DNA of 64,000 nucleotides from assembly GCA_965227335.1 (NCBI GenBank), contig CBDDFV010000001.1:1240001-1304000 (forward strand), read 5' to 3'. Position 1 is the first letter of the stretch; each line of letters opens with the position of its first letter. Under the pieces are notes generated by a model. The model was not told the origin of the DNA. It saw nothing but the letters and a program-made list of their open reading frames with translations, and ran no database searches. Source of the DNA: CBDDFV01 sp965227335 (GTDB lineage Bacteria; Planctomycetota; Phycisphaerae; Phycisphaerales; SM1A02). The position numbers were made by a program, and so were the translations under genes. This document shows positions 39,104 to 47,707 of this stretch, in pieces.

Positions 39104-39600
39104 TGAACGACGTCGACCGCCGTCACGGCCCCCGTCGCCCCCGGCGCCGCCGCGCCCCGCGTCGGCGCGGCTCGGTCTATCTCCTCACGATCAGCGTCTC
39201 GCTCCTGGTCACCGTGATCGGGATCACGTCGCTCGAACTGCAGTACACGCTGAGCGACACCGCGGTCGTCGAACGCGACATCGTCCGCGCCAACCTCGGC
39301 GCCCGCTCCGCCCTCGAGATCGTCCTCGTCTTCGTCGAAGATGACGCCAACTGGCGGGATACCTACACCCACGACACGTGGACGGCGCCCGCGACCTACG
39401 GCGACTGCGAAGTCCGCTACAAGTTCATGGATGATGCGGACGGCAACCTCGGCGACGACGATACGGAAGACGTCCGCATCATCGCCGAAGCGATCTGCGG
39501 CAAGGCCCGCCGCGTCTGGTCCGTCGAACTCCGTCCGGATTCGGACACGCTCGAGCTGCAGATCATCCGCGGCTCCTACGGCGAGGTCTACAACCCGTAA
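39100..39600 (+). CDS. PilX/GspK-like minor pilin component
   Basis: 166 residues. A strongly basic N-terminus (RRPRRRRAPRRRGS) precedes a hydrophobic helix VYLLTISVSLLVTVIGITSL. Cleavage after RRG would leave S-V-Y-L-L-T, so the usual Glu at +5 is missing, as in GspK and some PilX proteins, which cap the pseudopilus. The remainder (DIVRANLGARSALEIVLVFV; VWSVELRPDSDTLELQII) is small and unassigned. It is the last gene of the pseudopilin set; no strong terminator was seen before the convergent gene. Confidence 0.75.
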   Translation: MMNDVDRRHGPRRPRRRRAPRRRGSVYLLTISVSLLVTVIGITSLELQYTLSDTAVVERDIVRANLGARSALEIVLVFVEDDANWRDTYTHDTWTAPATYGDCEVRYKFMDDADGNLGDDDTEDVRIIAEAICGKARRVWSVELRPDSDTLELQIIRGSYGEVYNP

Positions 39601-39634
39601 TCACGTTCCGCCGCGCCGCCTCCGTCGCCGGGTG

Positions 39635-40309
39635 TCAGCACTCGCCCCACGCGGCCAGCAACGCGGCCAGGTCCGCCGCGTCCACCCCGCCGCTCCCGTC
39701 GAGATCGGCCGGACACCGCGCACATTCGCCCCACGCCGCCAGCAGCCCCGCGAGATCCGCCGCGTCGACGAAGTCGTCGCCGGTCAGATCCGCCGGACAC
39801 GCCACGTCCGCGCAGTCGACGAAGCCGATCTCATCGCCGTAGTTCGTCGGCGAATTCATCTCCACGCCGACGCCGCGATTCATCGACATCACGCAGTCCG
39901 TCGGGACCGCCCCGAACGTGTACGTGTCGTACACGTGGTAGGTGAGCGAATCGCCGTCCGCGTCGAAGAAGCCGTCCGGAATGATGAAGTCCGGCGTCGG
40001 CGCGCCGGGCAACGCCGCAAACGCCTCCGTCGCGAGCAACAGATACTTGTTCCCCGTCGGTCCCTGCAGATTCGACGGGAATGTGAACACCTGACCCGTC
40101 GACTCGCTGTAGATCGACTTGCCCGCCAGGTAGATCTCGCCGTTCGCCCCGTTCGTCTCGTGCAGCTCGATGAACTGCACCGTTCCGTCCGCGTTCGAAA
40201 ACACCTCGCTGAAGTCCCACAGGTGCGAGCCGCCCCACGCCGTCGCCGCGATCGACAACGCCGTTCCGGCCGCCAGTCCCTGTCCCGCTCGGCGTCGCAT
40301 CATCATCAT
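39635..40309 (-). CDS. Secreted protein with paired dockerin-like EF-hand tail
   Basis: 224 residues from the first of four consecutive ATGs, with AAGGAG 6 bases upstream. It has a basic signal peptide (RRRAGQGLAAGTALSIAATA), then a domain of about 135 residues that I do not recognise (HLWDFSEVFSNADGTVQFIE; GEIYLAGKSIYSESTG; PDFIIPDGFFDADGDSLTYH). It then has two C-terminal repeats: CPADLTGDDFVDAADLAGLL and CPADLDGSGGVDAADLAALL. The tail is shared with three other secreted proteins in this window. The middle domain may be a lamin-tail-like beta fold; the function is unknown. Confidence 0.8.
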   Translation of the reverse strand: MMMMRRRAGQGLAAGTALSIAATAWGGSHLWDFSEVFSNADGTVQFIELHETNGANGEIYLAGKSIYSESTGQVFTFPSNLQGPTGNKYLLLATEAFAALPGAPTPDFIIPDGFFDADGDSLTYHVYDTYTFGAVPTDCVMSMNRGVGVEMNSPTNYGDEIGFVDCADVACPADLTGDDFVDAADLAGLLAAWGECARCPADLDGSGGVDAADLAALLAAWGEC

Positions 40310-40362
40310 CGCAGTCTCCTTGCTTCTCACCGCCTGGATTCTCAGTCGCCCCCGACCCCCCG

Positions 40363-41064
40363 TCAAGGAGCATCCGCCGGAATCGCCGTTCCGTCCCGAT
40401 AGGCGACCCGACACCGCGGGCACCGACGGTCCAATGCGATCGCACACGCACACAATTCGCAGCGCGGCGTCGCCTGCACCGCCGCGACCAGACGCCCGTA
40501 CGCCGCCGACGCCGCCTCGAACGAATCCCGGTCCGACAGCCGCGCCGAACCCACCCAACCCGCCGCATGACGCGGACACCACCCCGTCCCCAGACGCGCC
40601 AGACGACACGTCGGACACGCCACCGCCGCATCCGGCACGCGCGGCGCCGCGGACACCTCGTACGTCAAACGCGACATGAACGCCAGACCATCCACCCATC
40701 CCCGTTCGCACGACTCGCACCAGCCCCCGTCGATCATCGCCGTCTGACACGTCTCGCACGTCACGGTCGCGGGATCAAGCGGATGCCCATGTGAATCCAG
40801 CGTGTCGAACAGCATCGCCGACTCGATCCGCACCCCTGCGATGTACCCGTGCCCGCAATGGTCGCACCACCGATGCCGCGCCCGAGCATCCTCGCACACG
40901 CAGACCGACGCGTCGCCCGCCCCGGGGTGCATCGCCGCTCGCGGCGTCGGGGCCGGCGCCGCCGCCGTCGCGTCGGGTGCGTCGGTCGTCGGCGCGGTCG
41001 CGCAGCCGGCGGCCCACAGACCGCCGATCGCCAGCGACATCATCATGAGTGTCGATCGAATCAC
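40363..41064 (-). CDS. Lipoprotein with four zinc-ribbon-like repeats
   Basis: About 233 residues from a GTG (another start at the three ATGs from 41046 is possible). A lipobox follows the signal peptide (SLAIGGLWAAGC), then an Ala/Pro/Thr linker. Four repeats of paired cysteines come next: CVCEDARARHRWCDHCGHGY, CETCQTAMIDGGWCESCERG, CPTCRLARLGTGWCPRHAAG and CELCACAIALDRRCPRCRVA, each spaced like a zinc ribbon and usually followed by W-x-x-G or Y-R-D-G. In the third repeat one cysteine is histidine. It is likely a lipid-anchored, metal-binding envelope protein. I know no named family with this architecture. Confidence 0.75.
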   Translation of the reverse strand: MIRSTLMMMSLAIGGLWAAGCATAPTTDAPDATAAAPAPTPRAAMHPGAGDASVCVCEDARARHRWCDHCGHGYIAGVRIESAMLFDTLDSHGHPLDPATVTCETCQTAMIDGGWCESCERGWVDGLAFMSRLTYEVSAAPRVPDAAVACPTCRLARLGTGWCPRHAAGWVGSARLSDRDSFEAASAAYGRLVAAVQATPRCELCACAIALDRRCPRCRVAYRDGTAIPADAP

Positions 41065-41220
41065 CGCCTGATTGTGCCCCCGCGCGACGAATTCGTCGAC
41101 GGATTTCACGCTGATTCCGACTTTCCCGCCGCCAACCTGCGTCCCGCCCGTAGTCTCCGGTGGAGAACCGCGTGCGCCGCCGTGGCGAACGGCCGCGCAT
41201 CAGCCGAGAGGAGCCCCCCG

Positions 41221-42909
41221 ATGATGTTCACCCGGATGTCCGCCTGTCTGTGCCCGTGCCTCATGGGCGTCGTCGCCGCCGCGCCCGCCCTCGCCGGCGG
41301 CGCGTCCTTCAGCGATCAGACCGTCTCGGCCGGCGTCATCGCCGAACATGACCCCGCGTATTCCGCCAGCTTCGCGGCGGGCGGCGTGGTCGGCGACTTC
41401 AACAACGACGGCTGGACGGACATCTACCTGCCCGTCGGCGGCGGCGGTCCCGATCGGCTCTTCATCAACCAGGGCGACGGCACGTTCGCCGACGAGGCCG
41501 CCGCGTGGGGGATCGCCATCGCCCATCGCGGCACGGGCGCCGCGGTCGCCGATTACGACGGCGACGGCTGGCTCGACATCTTCGTGACCAGTTTCGGCTC
41601 CGCCGGCGCCAGCGCTCCCGGACGCCACCGTCTCTACCGCAACCTCGGCGGGACGGGCTTCGTCGACGTCGCCGGCGTCGCGGGCGTCAACACGTCCTCC
41701 GCCGCGAACGCGGACGGCTGGGGCGGGGCGTGGGGCGACTACGACCTCGACGGCGATCTCGACCTCGCCGTCGCCGGCTGGCAGACCAGCGACGGCAACC
41801 GTCTCTTCCGCAACGACGGCGACGGGACGTTCACCGACGTCACCATCGCCGCCGGCATGAGCCAGGTCCAGGGCGTGGCCGGCTTCGCCCCGCGTTTCGT
41901 CGACATGGACTTCGACCGCTATCCCGAGATCGTCTGGATCGCCGACTTCTCCACCAGCCAGTACTGGAAGAACGACGGCGACGGCACGTTCACCAACTTC
42001 ACCGGGATCTCCGGCACCAGCCTCGACGGCACCGAGATGGGCGCGACCGTCGCCGACTTCAACGAAGACGGCCGCTTCGACATCTACGTCACCACCATCA
42101 ACACCAACAACCTCTACATCAACCAGGGCGGCCACGTCTTCACCAACCAGGCGAACGCGGCTGGCGTCGCAAACACCGGCTGGGGCTGGGGAACCGTCGC
42201 CGTCGACTTCAACCACGACACCCTCGTCGATATCGTCGCCACGACCCAGAGCGGTCGGCAATACGCTTTTCTCAACGTCTCCGATCCGCCCGGCTCGCTC
42301 AACTTCATCGAAGTCGCCGAACTGATCGGCATCGACACCGGAATCTCCGGGCGCGGCCTCGCCAATTTCGACTACGACAACGACGGCGATCAGGACCTTG
42401 TCTTCTTCCCGCACAACGGTCCCGTGAAACTCTTTCGCAACGACCTCCCCGCCGGACCCGACGCCAACTGGATTCGCATCTTCCTCGAACCCGGCGCTGT
42501 CGACGACATCCCGCCCCACGGCGTCGGCGCCGTCATCCGACTCACGATCGACGGCCGCGAACGAATCGGCCGCATCGACGGCGGCTCCAACTACCTCAGC
42601 ATGAGCGAACTCAGCGCGCACTTCGGGCTCGGAGACGCCGCCGCGGTCGATTCACTCGTCATCGAATGGACCAACGGCGACGTCACGACGCTCGAAGACA
42701 TCGCGGCGAACCAGACGCTGACCATCGCCGCCGGCGCCGCGACGATCCCCGGCGACATCAACGAAGACGGCGCCGTGGACGCCGCGGACCTCGCCGCCCT
42801 CCTCGCGGCGTGGGGCGCCTGTGCACCCGACTGCCCCGAGGATCTCAACAACGACGGCGTCGTCGACGCGGCGGATCTCGCGGTGCTCCTCGCCGCCTGG
42901 ACCGGCTGA
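41221..42909 (+). CDS. Secreted FG-GAP/UnbV (ASPIC) repeat protein with dockerin-like tail
   Basis: 562 residues with GAGAGGAG ahead of the ATG and a signal peptide (ACLCPCLMGVVAAAPALAGG). Repeated FG-GAP/VCBS units form a beta-propeller with calcium-like loops (VVGDFNNDGWTDIYLP; AVADYDGDGWLDIFVT; AWGDYDLDGDLDLAVA; TVADFNEDGRFDIYVT). Near residue 430 an UnbV/ASPIC domain follows (GVGAVIRLTIDGRERIGRID; GLGDAAAVDSLVIEWTNGDV). The C-terminus has two EF-hand tail repeats (GDINEDGAVDAADLAALLAA; DLNNDGVVDAADLAVLLAAW). Such proteins are common in Planctomycetota and related marine bacteria and may bind glycans or proteins outside the cell. Confidence 0.92.
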   Translation: MMFTRMSACLCPCLMGVVAAAPALAGGASFSDQTVSAGVIAEHDPAYSASFAAGGVVGDFNNDGWTDIYLPVGGGGPDRLFINQGDGTFADEAAAWGIAIAHRGTGAAVADYDGDGWLDIFVTSFGSAGASAPGRHRLYRNLGGTGFVDVAGVAGVNTSSAANADGWGGAWGDYDLDGDLDLAVAGWQTSDGNRLFRNDGDGTFTDVTIAAGMSQVQGVAGFAPRFVDMDFDRYPEIVWIADFSTSQYWKNDGDGTFTNFTGISGTSLDGTEMGATVADFNEDGRFDIYVTTINTNNLYINQGGHVFTNQANAAGVANTGWGWGTVAVDFNHDTLVDIVATTQSGRQYAFLNVSDPPGSLNFIEVAELIGIDTGISGRGLANFDYDNDGDQDLVFFPHNGPVKLFRNDLPAGPDANWIRIFLEPGAVDDIPPHGVGAVIRLTIDGRERIGRIDGGSNYLSMSELSAHFGLGDAAAVDSLVIEWTNGDVTTLEDIAANQTLTIAAGAATIPGDINEDGAVDAADLAALLAAWGACAPDCPEDLNNDGVVDAADLAVLLAAWTG

Positions 42910-43012
42910 CCCGAACTGACCCCACGACCGAACCGCCCGGTTGACTTCACGCGATCCCCCGACTTGAATGCCGCCCCCGTCGGGTGAGCGGGATCTGATC
43001 GGAAGGACGACC

Positions 43013-43921
43013 GTGGAGACATCGCCAGCGCAGGGTCCGCCCACCGGGAGCGCGGCGATCTTCCGCTCCCGCCGCTCCCGCGACTGCGGAGAACGCGCGC
43101 TCGTCCTCCGCGCCCGCGGGATCCCCCACGCGGTCCGGCGCGGCGCCGAGGGCTGGGTCCTGCTCGTCCCCGCCCCGATCGCCGAACAGGCCCGCCGCGA
43201 ACTCGCCGACTACGAACGCGAAAACGAGAACTGGCCCCGGCGCCGCGCACGACTCCCGATCCATCCCGCCGGGGTCGGCGGCGCAATCGCCTACGCCGCG
43301 ATCCTGCTCATCGCCTACGTTCTTCAGCGTGACGGCGCGTTCGGCTTCGACTGGTTCGGGGCGGGACGCGTGCAGGCGTCGCTGGTGCGGGGCGGCGAGT
43401 GGCACCGGACCGTCACCGCGCTCACGCTGCATCTCGACGGCGCGCACATCCTCGGGAATGTCGTCATCGGCGCGCTCTTCGGCGTGATCGCGGCGCATCT
43501 GTTCGGCAACGGCCTCGCATGGTTCGCCATCCTGCTCTCCGGCGCCGTGGGCAATGCGCTCAGCGCGATGCTGCAGGCGCCCGACCACGCCGCAGTCGGC
43601 GCCTCCACCGCCGTCTTCGCCGCCCTCGGACTCACCGCCGGCTACGTCTGGCGACGCCGACTCGATCAGCGCGGCCGGTGGGCGCTCCGCATCGCCCCGA
43701 TCGTCGCTGCCGCCGTCCTCTTCGCCATGATGGGCTCCGGCGGGCCCCGCACCGATGTCATCGCCCACCTCACCGGCTTCGCGTCCGGCATTGCGTTCGG
43801 CGCGGCGTTCGGCGGTTCGACCTGGTCCGCTCCCGGCCCCCGCGGCCAACGCATCCTCGGCGCCGCCGCGCTCGCCATGCTCGTGATCGCGTGGACGATC
43901 GCGCTCCCCCTGCACGGCTGA
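43013..43921 (+). CDS. Rhomboid-family intramembrane serine protease
   Basis: About 302 residues from a GTG with AAGGA five bases upstream; an ATG 15 codons earlier lacks a site. The cytosolic N-terminal ~75 residues contain a compact region (RDCGERALVLRARGIPHAVR) like those fused to bacterial rhomboids. The membrane core has six helices with the catalytic serine in VGASTAVFAALG (Ser198), the catalytic histidine in VIAHLTGF (His252), and HILGNVVIGALFG supplying the conserved H/N positions. It cleaves membrane-anchored substrates within the bilayer; the target is unknown. It lies between secreted-protein genes and seems to be transcribed alone. Confidence 0.9.
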   Translation: METSPAQGPPTGSAAIFRSRRSRDCGERALVLRARGIPHAVRRGAEGWVLLVPAPIAEQARRELADYERENENWPRRRARLPIHPAGVGGAIAYAAILLIAYVLQRDGAFGFDWFGAGRVQASLVRGGEWHRTVTALTLHLDGAHILGNVVIGALFGVIAAHLFGNGLAWFAILLSGAVGNALSAMLQAPDHAAVGASTAVFAALGLTAGYVWRRRLDQRGRWALRIAPIVAAAVLFAMMGSGGPRTDVIAHLTGFASGIAFGAAFGGSTWSAPGPRGQRILGAAALAMLVIAWTIALPLHG

Positions 43922-43981
43922 CCGCCTCCGCGGTACGATTGATCCGGTCTTGATCGACGCCGTTTCGAGGAGACGCCGCCC

Positions 43982-45445
43982 ATGCGCATCGCCATTCTGT
44001 TCGTCGCCGCGCTCTTCAGCGTTGTCGCGTCCGTTCGCGCCGCCGATGAATCCTCCCCCAACATCGTCCTCATCGTCGCCGACGACCTCGGCTACGGCGA
44101 GCTGGGCTGTTACGGCCAGGAGAAGATCCGCACGCCCCGACTCGACGAACTCGCCTCGGAGGGCATGCGGTTCACGCAGTTCTACTCCGGCTCGCCCGTG
44201 TGCGCGCCGTCGCGTTCCGTTCTCATGACCGGTCAGCACGCCGGCCACACCTTCGTGCGCAACAATCGCGATCACCGCAAGCGCAATCCGCACCACGAAG
44301 GTCAGATCGCCATCCCGGACGAGACCGTCACCCTCGCCGAACGCCTGCGGTCGCTCGGCTACGCGACCGGCGCGTTCGGAAAGTGGGGGCTCGGCGGTCC
44401 CGGCACCGAAGGCGCCCCCGAACGACAGGGCTTCGACCGCTTCTTCGGCTACATCTGCCAGTGGCAGGCGCACAACTATCATCCGACCCACCTCTGGCGC
44501 AACGACGAGAAAGTTCCGCTCCGCAATCCCGAGTTCTCGCCCCACCAGAAGATCGCCGAACCCCCCGCATCCCCCGACGGCTACGACCAGTATCGCGGCC
44601 CCGATTACGCCTGCGATCTCATCACCGACGAGGCGCTCCGCTTCATCGACGAACACGCCGACACGCCGTTCTTCCTCTACGTCCCCACGCCCGTGCCGCA
44701 CGTCGCGATCCAGGTCCCGGACGATTCGCTCGCGGACTACGCTGAACTCGGCTGGGACTCGAAAGCCTACCTCGGCGAAAAAGGCTACCTCCCGCACCCC
44801 GCCCCCCGCGCCGCCTACGCCGCCATGATCTCCCGCATGGATCGCGACCTCGGTCGCATCTTCGACCGACTCGAACAGCGCGGCGTCGCCGACAACACCA
44901 TCGTCATCTTCACCAGCGACAACGGACCCACCTACGCCGGCGGCGTCGATCACGCCTTCTTCAACTCCGCCGGCGGACTGCGCGGCCTCAAGGGCTCGGT
45001 CTACGAAGGCGGCCTCCGCGTCCCCACCATCGTCCGCTGGCCCGGCCGCGTCCACCCCGGTTCGACCACGCACCAGGTCGCCGGCTTCCAGGACCTCGTC
45101 CCCACGCTCATGGACCTCGCCGGCGGCGAGATCCCCGACGACATCGACGGCGTCACCATCCTGCCCGCCCTCCTCGGACGCGTCGGCGAACAACCCGCCC
45201 GCACGCCGATGTACTGGGAGCTCGGCGCCCAGCAGGCCATCCGTATCGGCGACTGGAAACTTGTCCGCCGGTGGGACCGCAAGACGAAGACGGTCCGGAA
45301 CACCCAGCTCTTCAATCTCGCCGACGATCGCAACGAAACGGACAACCTCGCCGACGAACGACCGGACATCCGGGACCACCTCATCGAAGCGATGCGCCGA
45401 CATCGCACGCCGTCGGTTGATTTCCCCGCGCCGTGGGACGAATAA
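43982..45445 (+). CDS. Secreted arylsulfatase-type sulfatase
   Basis: 487 residues with GAGGAG before the ATG and a signal peptide cut near SVRA/ADESS. The N-terminal metal site is NIVLIVADDLGYGELGCYG. The maturation motif C-x-P-S-R is CAPSRSVLMTGQHAG with Cys74 as the residue converted to formylglycine. Further signatures are GYATGAFGKWGLGG, FLYVPTPVPHVAIQ (metal and substrate His) and FTSDNGPTYAGG (Asp-Asn), with RGLKGSVYEGGLRVP typical of the family. It hydrolyses sulfate esters, probably of sulfated polysaccharides, as in many marine planctomycetes. No formylglycine-generating enzyme is in the window. Confidence 0.95.
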   Translation: MRIAILFVAALFSVVASVRAADESSPNIVLIVADDLGYGELGCYGQEKIRTPRLDELASEGMRFTQFYSGSPVCAPSRSVLMTGQHAGHTFVRNNRDHRKRNPHHEGQIAIPDETVTLAERLRSLGYATGAFGKWGLGGPGTEGAPERQGFDRFFGYICQWQAHNYHPTHLWRNDEKVPLRNPEFSPHQKIAEPPASPDGYDQYRGPDYACDLITDEALRFIDEHADTPFFLYVPTPVPHVAIQVPDDSLADYAELGWDSKAYLGEKGYLPHPAPRAAYAAMISRMDRDLGRIFDRLEQRGVADNTIVIFTSDNGPTYAGGVDHAFFNSAGGLRGLKGSVYEGGLRVPTIVRWPGRVHPGSTTHQVAGFQDLVPTLMDLAGGEIPDDIDGVTILPALLGRVGEQPARTPMYWELGAQQAIRIGDWKLVRRWDRKTKTVRNTQLFNLADDRNETDNLADERPDIRDHLIEAMRRHRTPSVDFPAPWDE

Positions 45446-45483
45446 TTCTCGGTCCCGCATCACCCTCCGGCTGGAGACCTCTC

Positions 45484-46398
45484 ATGACCATCATCGCCCG
45501 TCTCAGTGCGCTCGTCCTCGTGGTCTTCGTCGGCGTCGCCGGCGCCGCGGCGGGCGTGCTGGCGCCGATCAACGACACGTGTCCCGTCACCAATCGCCCC
45601 GTCAACCCGAACGCGGTCGTCACGTTCGGCGAATACGAGGTCGCCGCGTGCTGCAATCGCTGCGTCAGCGTGCTCCGGCGCTGGAGCGACGAGAAGAAGC
45701 AGGCGTACGTCGCGCAGATCCTGAACGAAGCCGCGCCGCGGGCGAGCCGGCCCGCCGCCGCGCCCGCGACCAGACCGTGGACGGGCGACCCCTATCCGCT
45801 GCCGACCTGTCCCGTCGCGGGCGAGAAACTCGACGGATCCGCCGTCGTTCACATGCACAACGGTCGCGAGTTCCGCTTCTGCTGCAACCGCTGCGTCGCC
45901 ACGTTCAAGGCGGACCCCGAGCCGTACGTCACGAAGGTCGACGAGGCGATCGTGAAGAACCAGACGCCGTTCTATCCCATGACCGAGTGCATGGTCTTCG
46001 AGGGCGAATCGCTCTTCGACGGCGACGAGGACATCGCGGTCAATCTCGTTCACAACAACCGCCTCGTCCGTCTCTGCTGCAAACTCTGCGCCCGACGCTT
46101 CCAACGCGATCCGGCGAAGTACGTCGCCGTGCTCGACCAGGCCGTGATCAAGGCCCAGCGTCCGCAGTACCCGGTCGGGCAGTGCCTCGTGTCCGGCAAC
46201 CCGCTGCCGAGCGGCGACGACATCAAGCCCGGGAGCGAGATCGTCGTCGGCAATCGGCTCGTCCGATTCTGCTGCCCCGGGTGTGTGAATGCGTTCAGGC
46301 AGAACCCGGCGTCGTACCTCGCGACGCTTGATCGCGCGTGGAAGCCGATTCACCGACGCAACGCCGCGCAGCGGAAGAACGACGCCGGGACCGAGTGA
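45484..46398 (+). CDS. Secreted cysteine-motif repeat protein (four TRASH/YHS-like units)
   Basis: 304 residues with GGAGA ahead of the ATG and a signal peptide (LVLVVFVGVAGAAAG). Four units follow, each with an N-terminal Cys-Pro/Leu-Val and a C-terminal C-C-x-x-C: CPVTNRPVNPN with ACCNRCVSVLRR; CPVAGEKLDG with FCCNRCVATFK; CMVFEGESLFDG with LCCKLCARRFQ; CLVSGNPLPSGD with FCCPGCVNAFR. Two units end in [YF]V-x3-D-x-A. The pattern resembles TRASH/YHS heavy-metal-binding domains seen with copper-handling proteins. Its stop overlaps the next gene (GTGA). The metal and physiological role are unknown. Confidence 0.8.
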   Translation: MTIIARLSALVLVVFVGVAGAAAGVLAPINDTCPVTNRPVNPNAVVTFGEYEVAACCNRCVSVLRRWSDEKKQAYVAQILNEAAPRASRPAAAPATRPWTGDPYPLPTCPVAGEKLDGSAVVHMHNGREFRFCCNRCVATFKADPEPYVTKVDEAIVKNQTPFYPMTECMVFEGESLFDGDEDIAVNLVHNNRLVRLCCKLCARRFQRDPAKYVAVLDQAVIKAQRPQYPVGQCLVSGNPLPSGDDIKPGSEIVVGNRLVRFCCPGCVNAFRQNPASYLATLDRAWKPIHRRNAAQRKNDAGTE

Positions 46399-47408
46399 CC
46401 GACGCCCCGATCCTCGAACCCGATCCCTGGCTCGAGAACGCCCTCGCGTCGGCGGGCTGGTCGTCCCGCGCTGTCGACGCCCGCCGCGCCGCCCTGCTCA
46501 GCGACGGGCGCGGCTTCACGGGAACCGTCCACCGACTCGACGCCCCGGACGCGCCGACCGTCATCCTCAAACAGGTCCCCGATCCCGACCGACGCGAACG
46601 CGCGGTCCGGGAGATCGCGTTCCTCCGACACCTCGACGCCATCGACCCCGAACGCCGCCTCCACGCCCCGCGTCTGCTCGCCGCCACTGACGACGGCGAC
46701 GTCCGACTCCTGCTCGAACCCGTCGACGGCGTCCCCGGCGATGTGTGCGGCGACCCGACCGTCGCCGAACTCGACGCCGTCATCGACGCCATCGTCGTTC
46801 TGCATCAACTCCCCGTCGATCACGCCGCGCCGCCGCCGTGGCTGCCGCGGTGGGGGGTGGGACAGGTCGACACGGACCGCCCGCACCGCCGACGCGCCGA
46901 GCGGTACGCGAAACGACTCCCGCCCTTCCTCGCGTGGTGGGGCGACGCCTGCCCGCCCGCGTTCGTCGACCTGTGCGCCGCCATCGAGCCGGACGCGGAG
47001 TCGATCCTCGCCCGCGCGGCGGCGGTCAGGCCGCGCGTCCTCATCCACGCCGACATGCACCTCGACAATGTCATCTTCGCCCCCGATGGTCACGCGGTGC
47101 TGCTCGACTGGCAATCCGTCTCCCTCGGACCCGCCGCGTACGACGTCGCCCGCCTGCTGGTGGAATCCGTCGACGAACCGGACGATGGGGCCCGGCTTGT
47201 TGAACGAGCGCGGCGGGCGCTCGGGGCCCCCGCGTCCTTCGCCGACGACGTCCGCACCATTTTGCTCGCCGTCGTCATCGGCTTCGTGTGCGGTTACGGC
47301 GGTCGCGATCCCGCCCGCGCGCACCCGCGCGAGCGACGCATGGTGCGCATCGCCCTCGGGCGCCGCCTCGGACGCATCGCGCCCGAGTGGGCGGGCGGCG
47401 TCGATTGA
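46395..47408 (+). CDS. Aminoglycoside-phosphotransferase-fold kinase
   Basis: 337 residues from a GTG overlapping the upstream stop. The protein-kinase-like fold is evident: a small lobe with TVILKQVPDPDRRERAVREI (Lys and Glu of the nucleotide site), a hinge (VRLLLEPVDGVPGDVCG) and the catalytic loop VLIHADMHLDNVIFAPDGHAVLLDWQSV, which carries H-x-D-x3-x-N and D-W-Q in place of DFG. The substrate could be a small molecule (choline, homoserine, sugar) or, less likely, an antibiotic; sequence alone does not tell. A hairpin that ends the convergent entericidin-like gene lies just downstream. Confidence 0.85.
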   Translation: MTDAPILEPDPWLENALASAGWSSRAVDARRAALLSDGRGFTGTVHRLDAPDAPTVILKQVPDPDRRERAVREIAFLRHLDAIDPERRLHAPRLLAATDDGDVRLLLEPVDGVPGDVCGDPTVAELDAVIDAIVVLHQLPVDHAAPPPWLPRWGVGQVDTDRPHRRRAERYAKRLPPFLAWWGDACPPAFVDLCAAIEPDAESILARAAAVRPRVLIHADMHLDNVIFAPDGHAVLLDWQSVSLGPAAYDVARLLVESVDEPDDGARLVERARRALGAPASFADDVRTILLAVVIGFVCGYGGRDPARAHPRERRMVRIALGRRLGRIAPEWAGGVD

Positions 47409-47418
47409 GACGCGCACG

Positions 47419-47444
47419 AAAACGCCCCCGGGCGGCCGGGGGCG
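47419..47444 (-). terminator. Intrinsic terminator for the entericidin-like gene
   Basis: CGCCCCCGG and CCGGGGGCG make a 9-bp stem with a 4-base loop; on the minus strand TTTT follows directly. It lies 29 bases past the small lipoprotein stop and may also affect the convergent kinase gene. Confidence 0.75.
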
Positions 47445-47472
47445 GAACTGGTGATTCAGAGACGACGGGGGG

Positions 47473-47634
47473 TCAGTCGCCGTTGATGGCGTCTTCGCCC
47501 GCTTCCCCGAGATTCTGAATGTCCTGGCCGGCGCCCTTGACGGTCTGGCAGCCGGTGAAGACGGCCGTGCCGAAGGCGAGCATGCCGAGCAACGCCATCC
47601 AGGCCGCAAACCGCTGACGAGACTTGGTGAACAT
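47473..47634 (-). CDS. Entericidin-like small lipoprotein
   Basis: 53 residues with AAGGA seven bases before the ATG. A basic N-terminus and hydrophobic signal lead to a lipobox (TAVFTGC, Cys29). The mature peptide QTVKGAGQDIQNLGEAGEDA matches the entericidin EcnA/EcnB family (C-x-T-V-x-G-x-G-x-D-[IL]-x3-G-x3-x-D-A). Entericidins form a toxin/antidote pair in enterobacteria, but single copies in other phyla are usually treated as envelope lipoproteins of unknown role. Only one copy is present here. It sits downstream of the superoxide dismutase gene on the same strand (gap of 73 bases). Confidence 0.85.
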   Translation of the reverse strand: MFTKSRQRFAAWMALLGMLAFGTAVFTGCQTVKGAGQDIQNLGEAGEDAINGD

Positions 47635-47707
47635 GTGAAGATCCTTCCGTGAAGTCATCAGGGGAGAAAGACACATTCCGGGCGGCCACGCGCGCCGGGA
47701 AATGAAA

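Noticed and set aside
42947..45463. Minus-strand frame of 838 codons over the rhomboid and sulfatase genes
   Set aside because: Antisense to two well-supported genes; Gly/Glu/Arg-biased with no domain.
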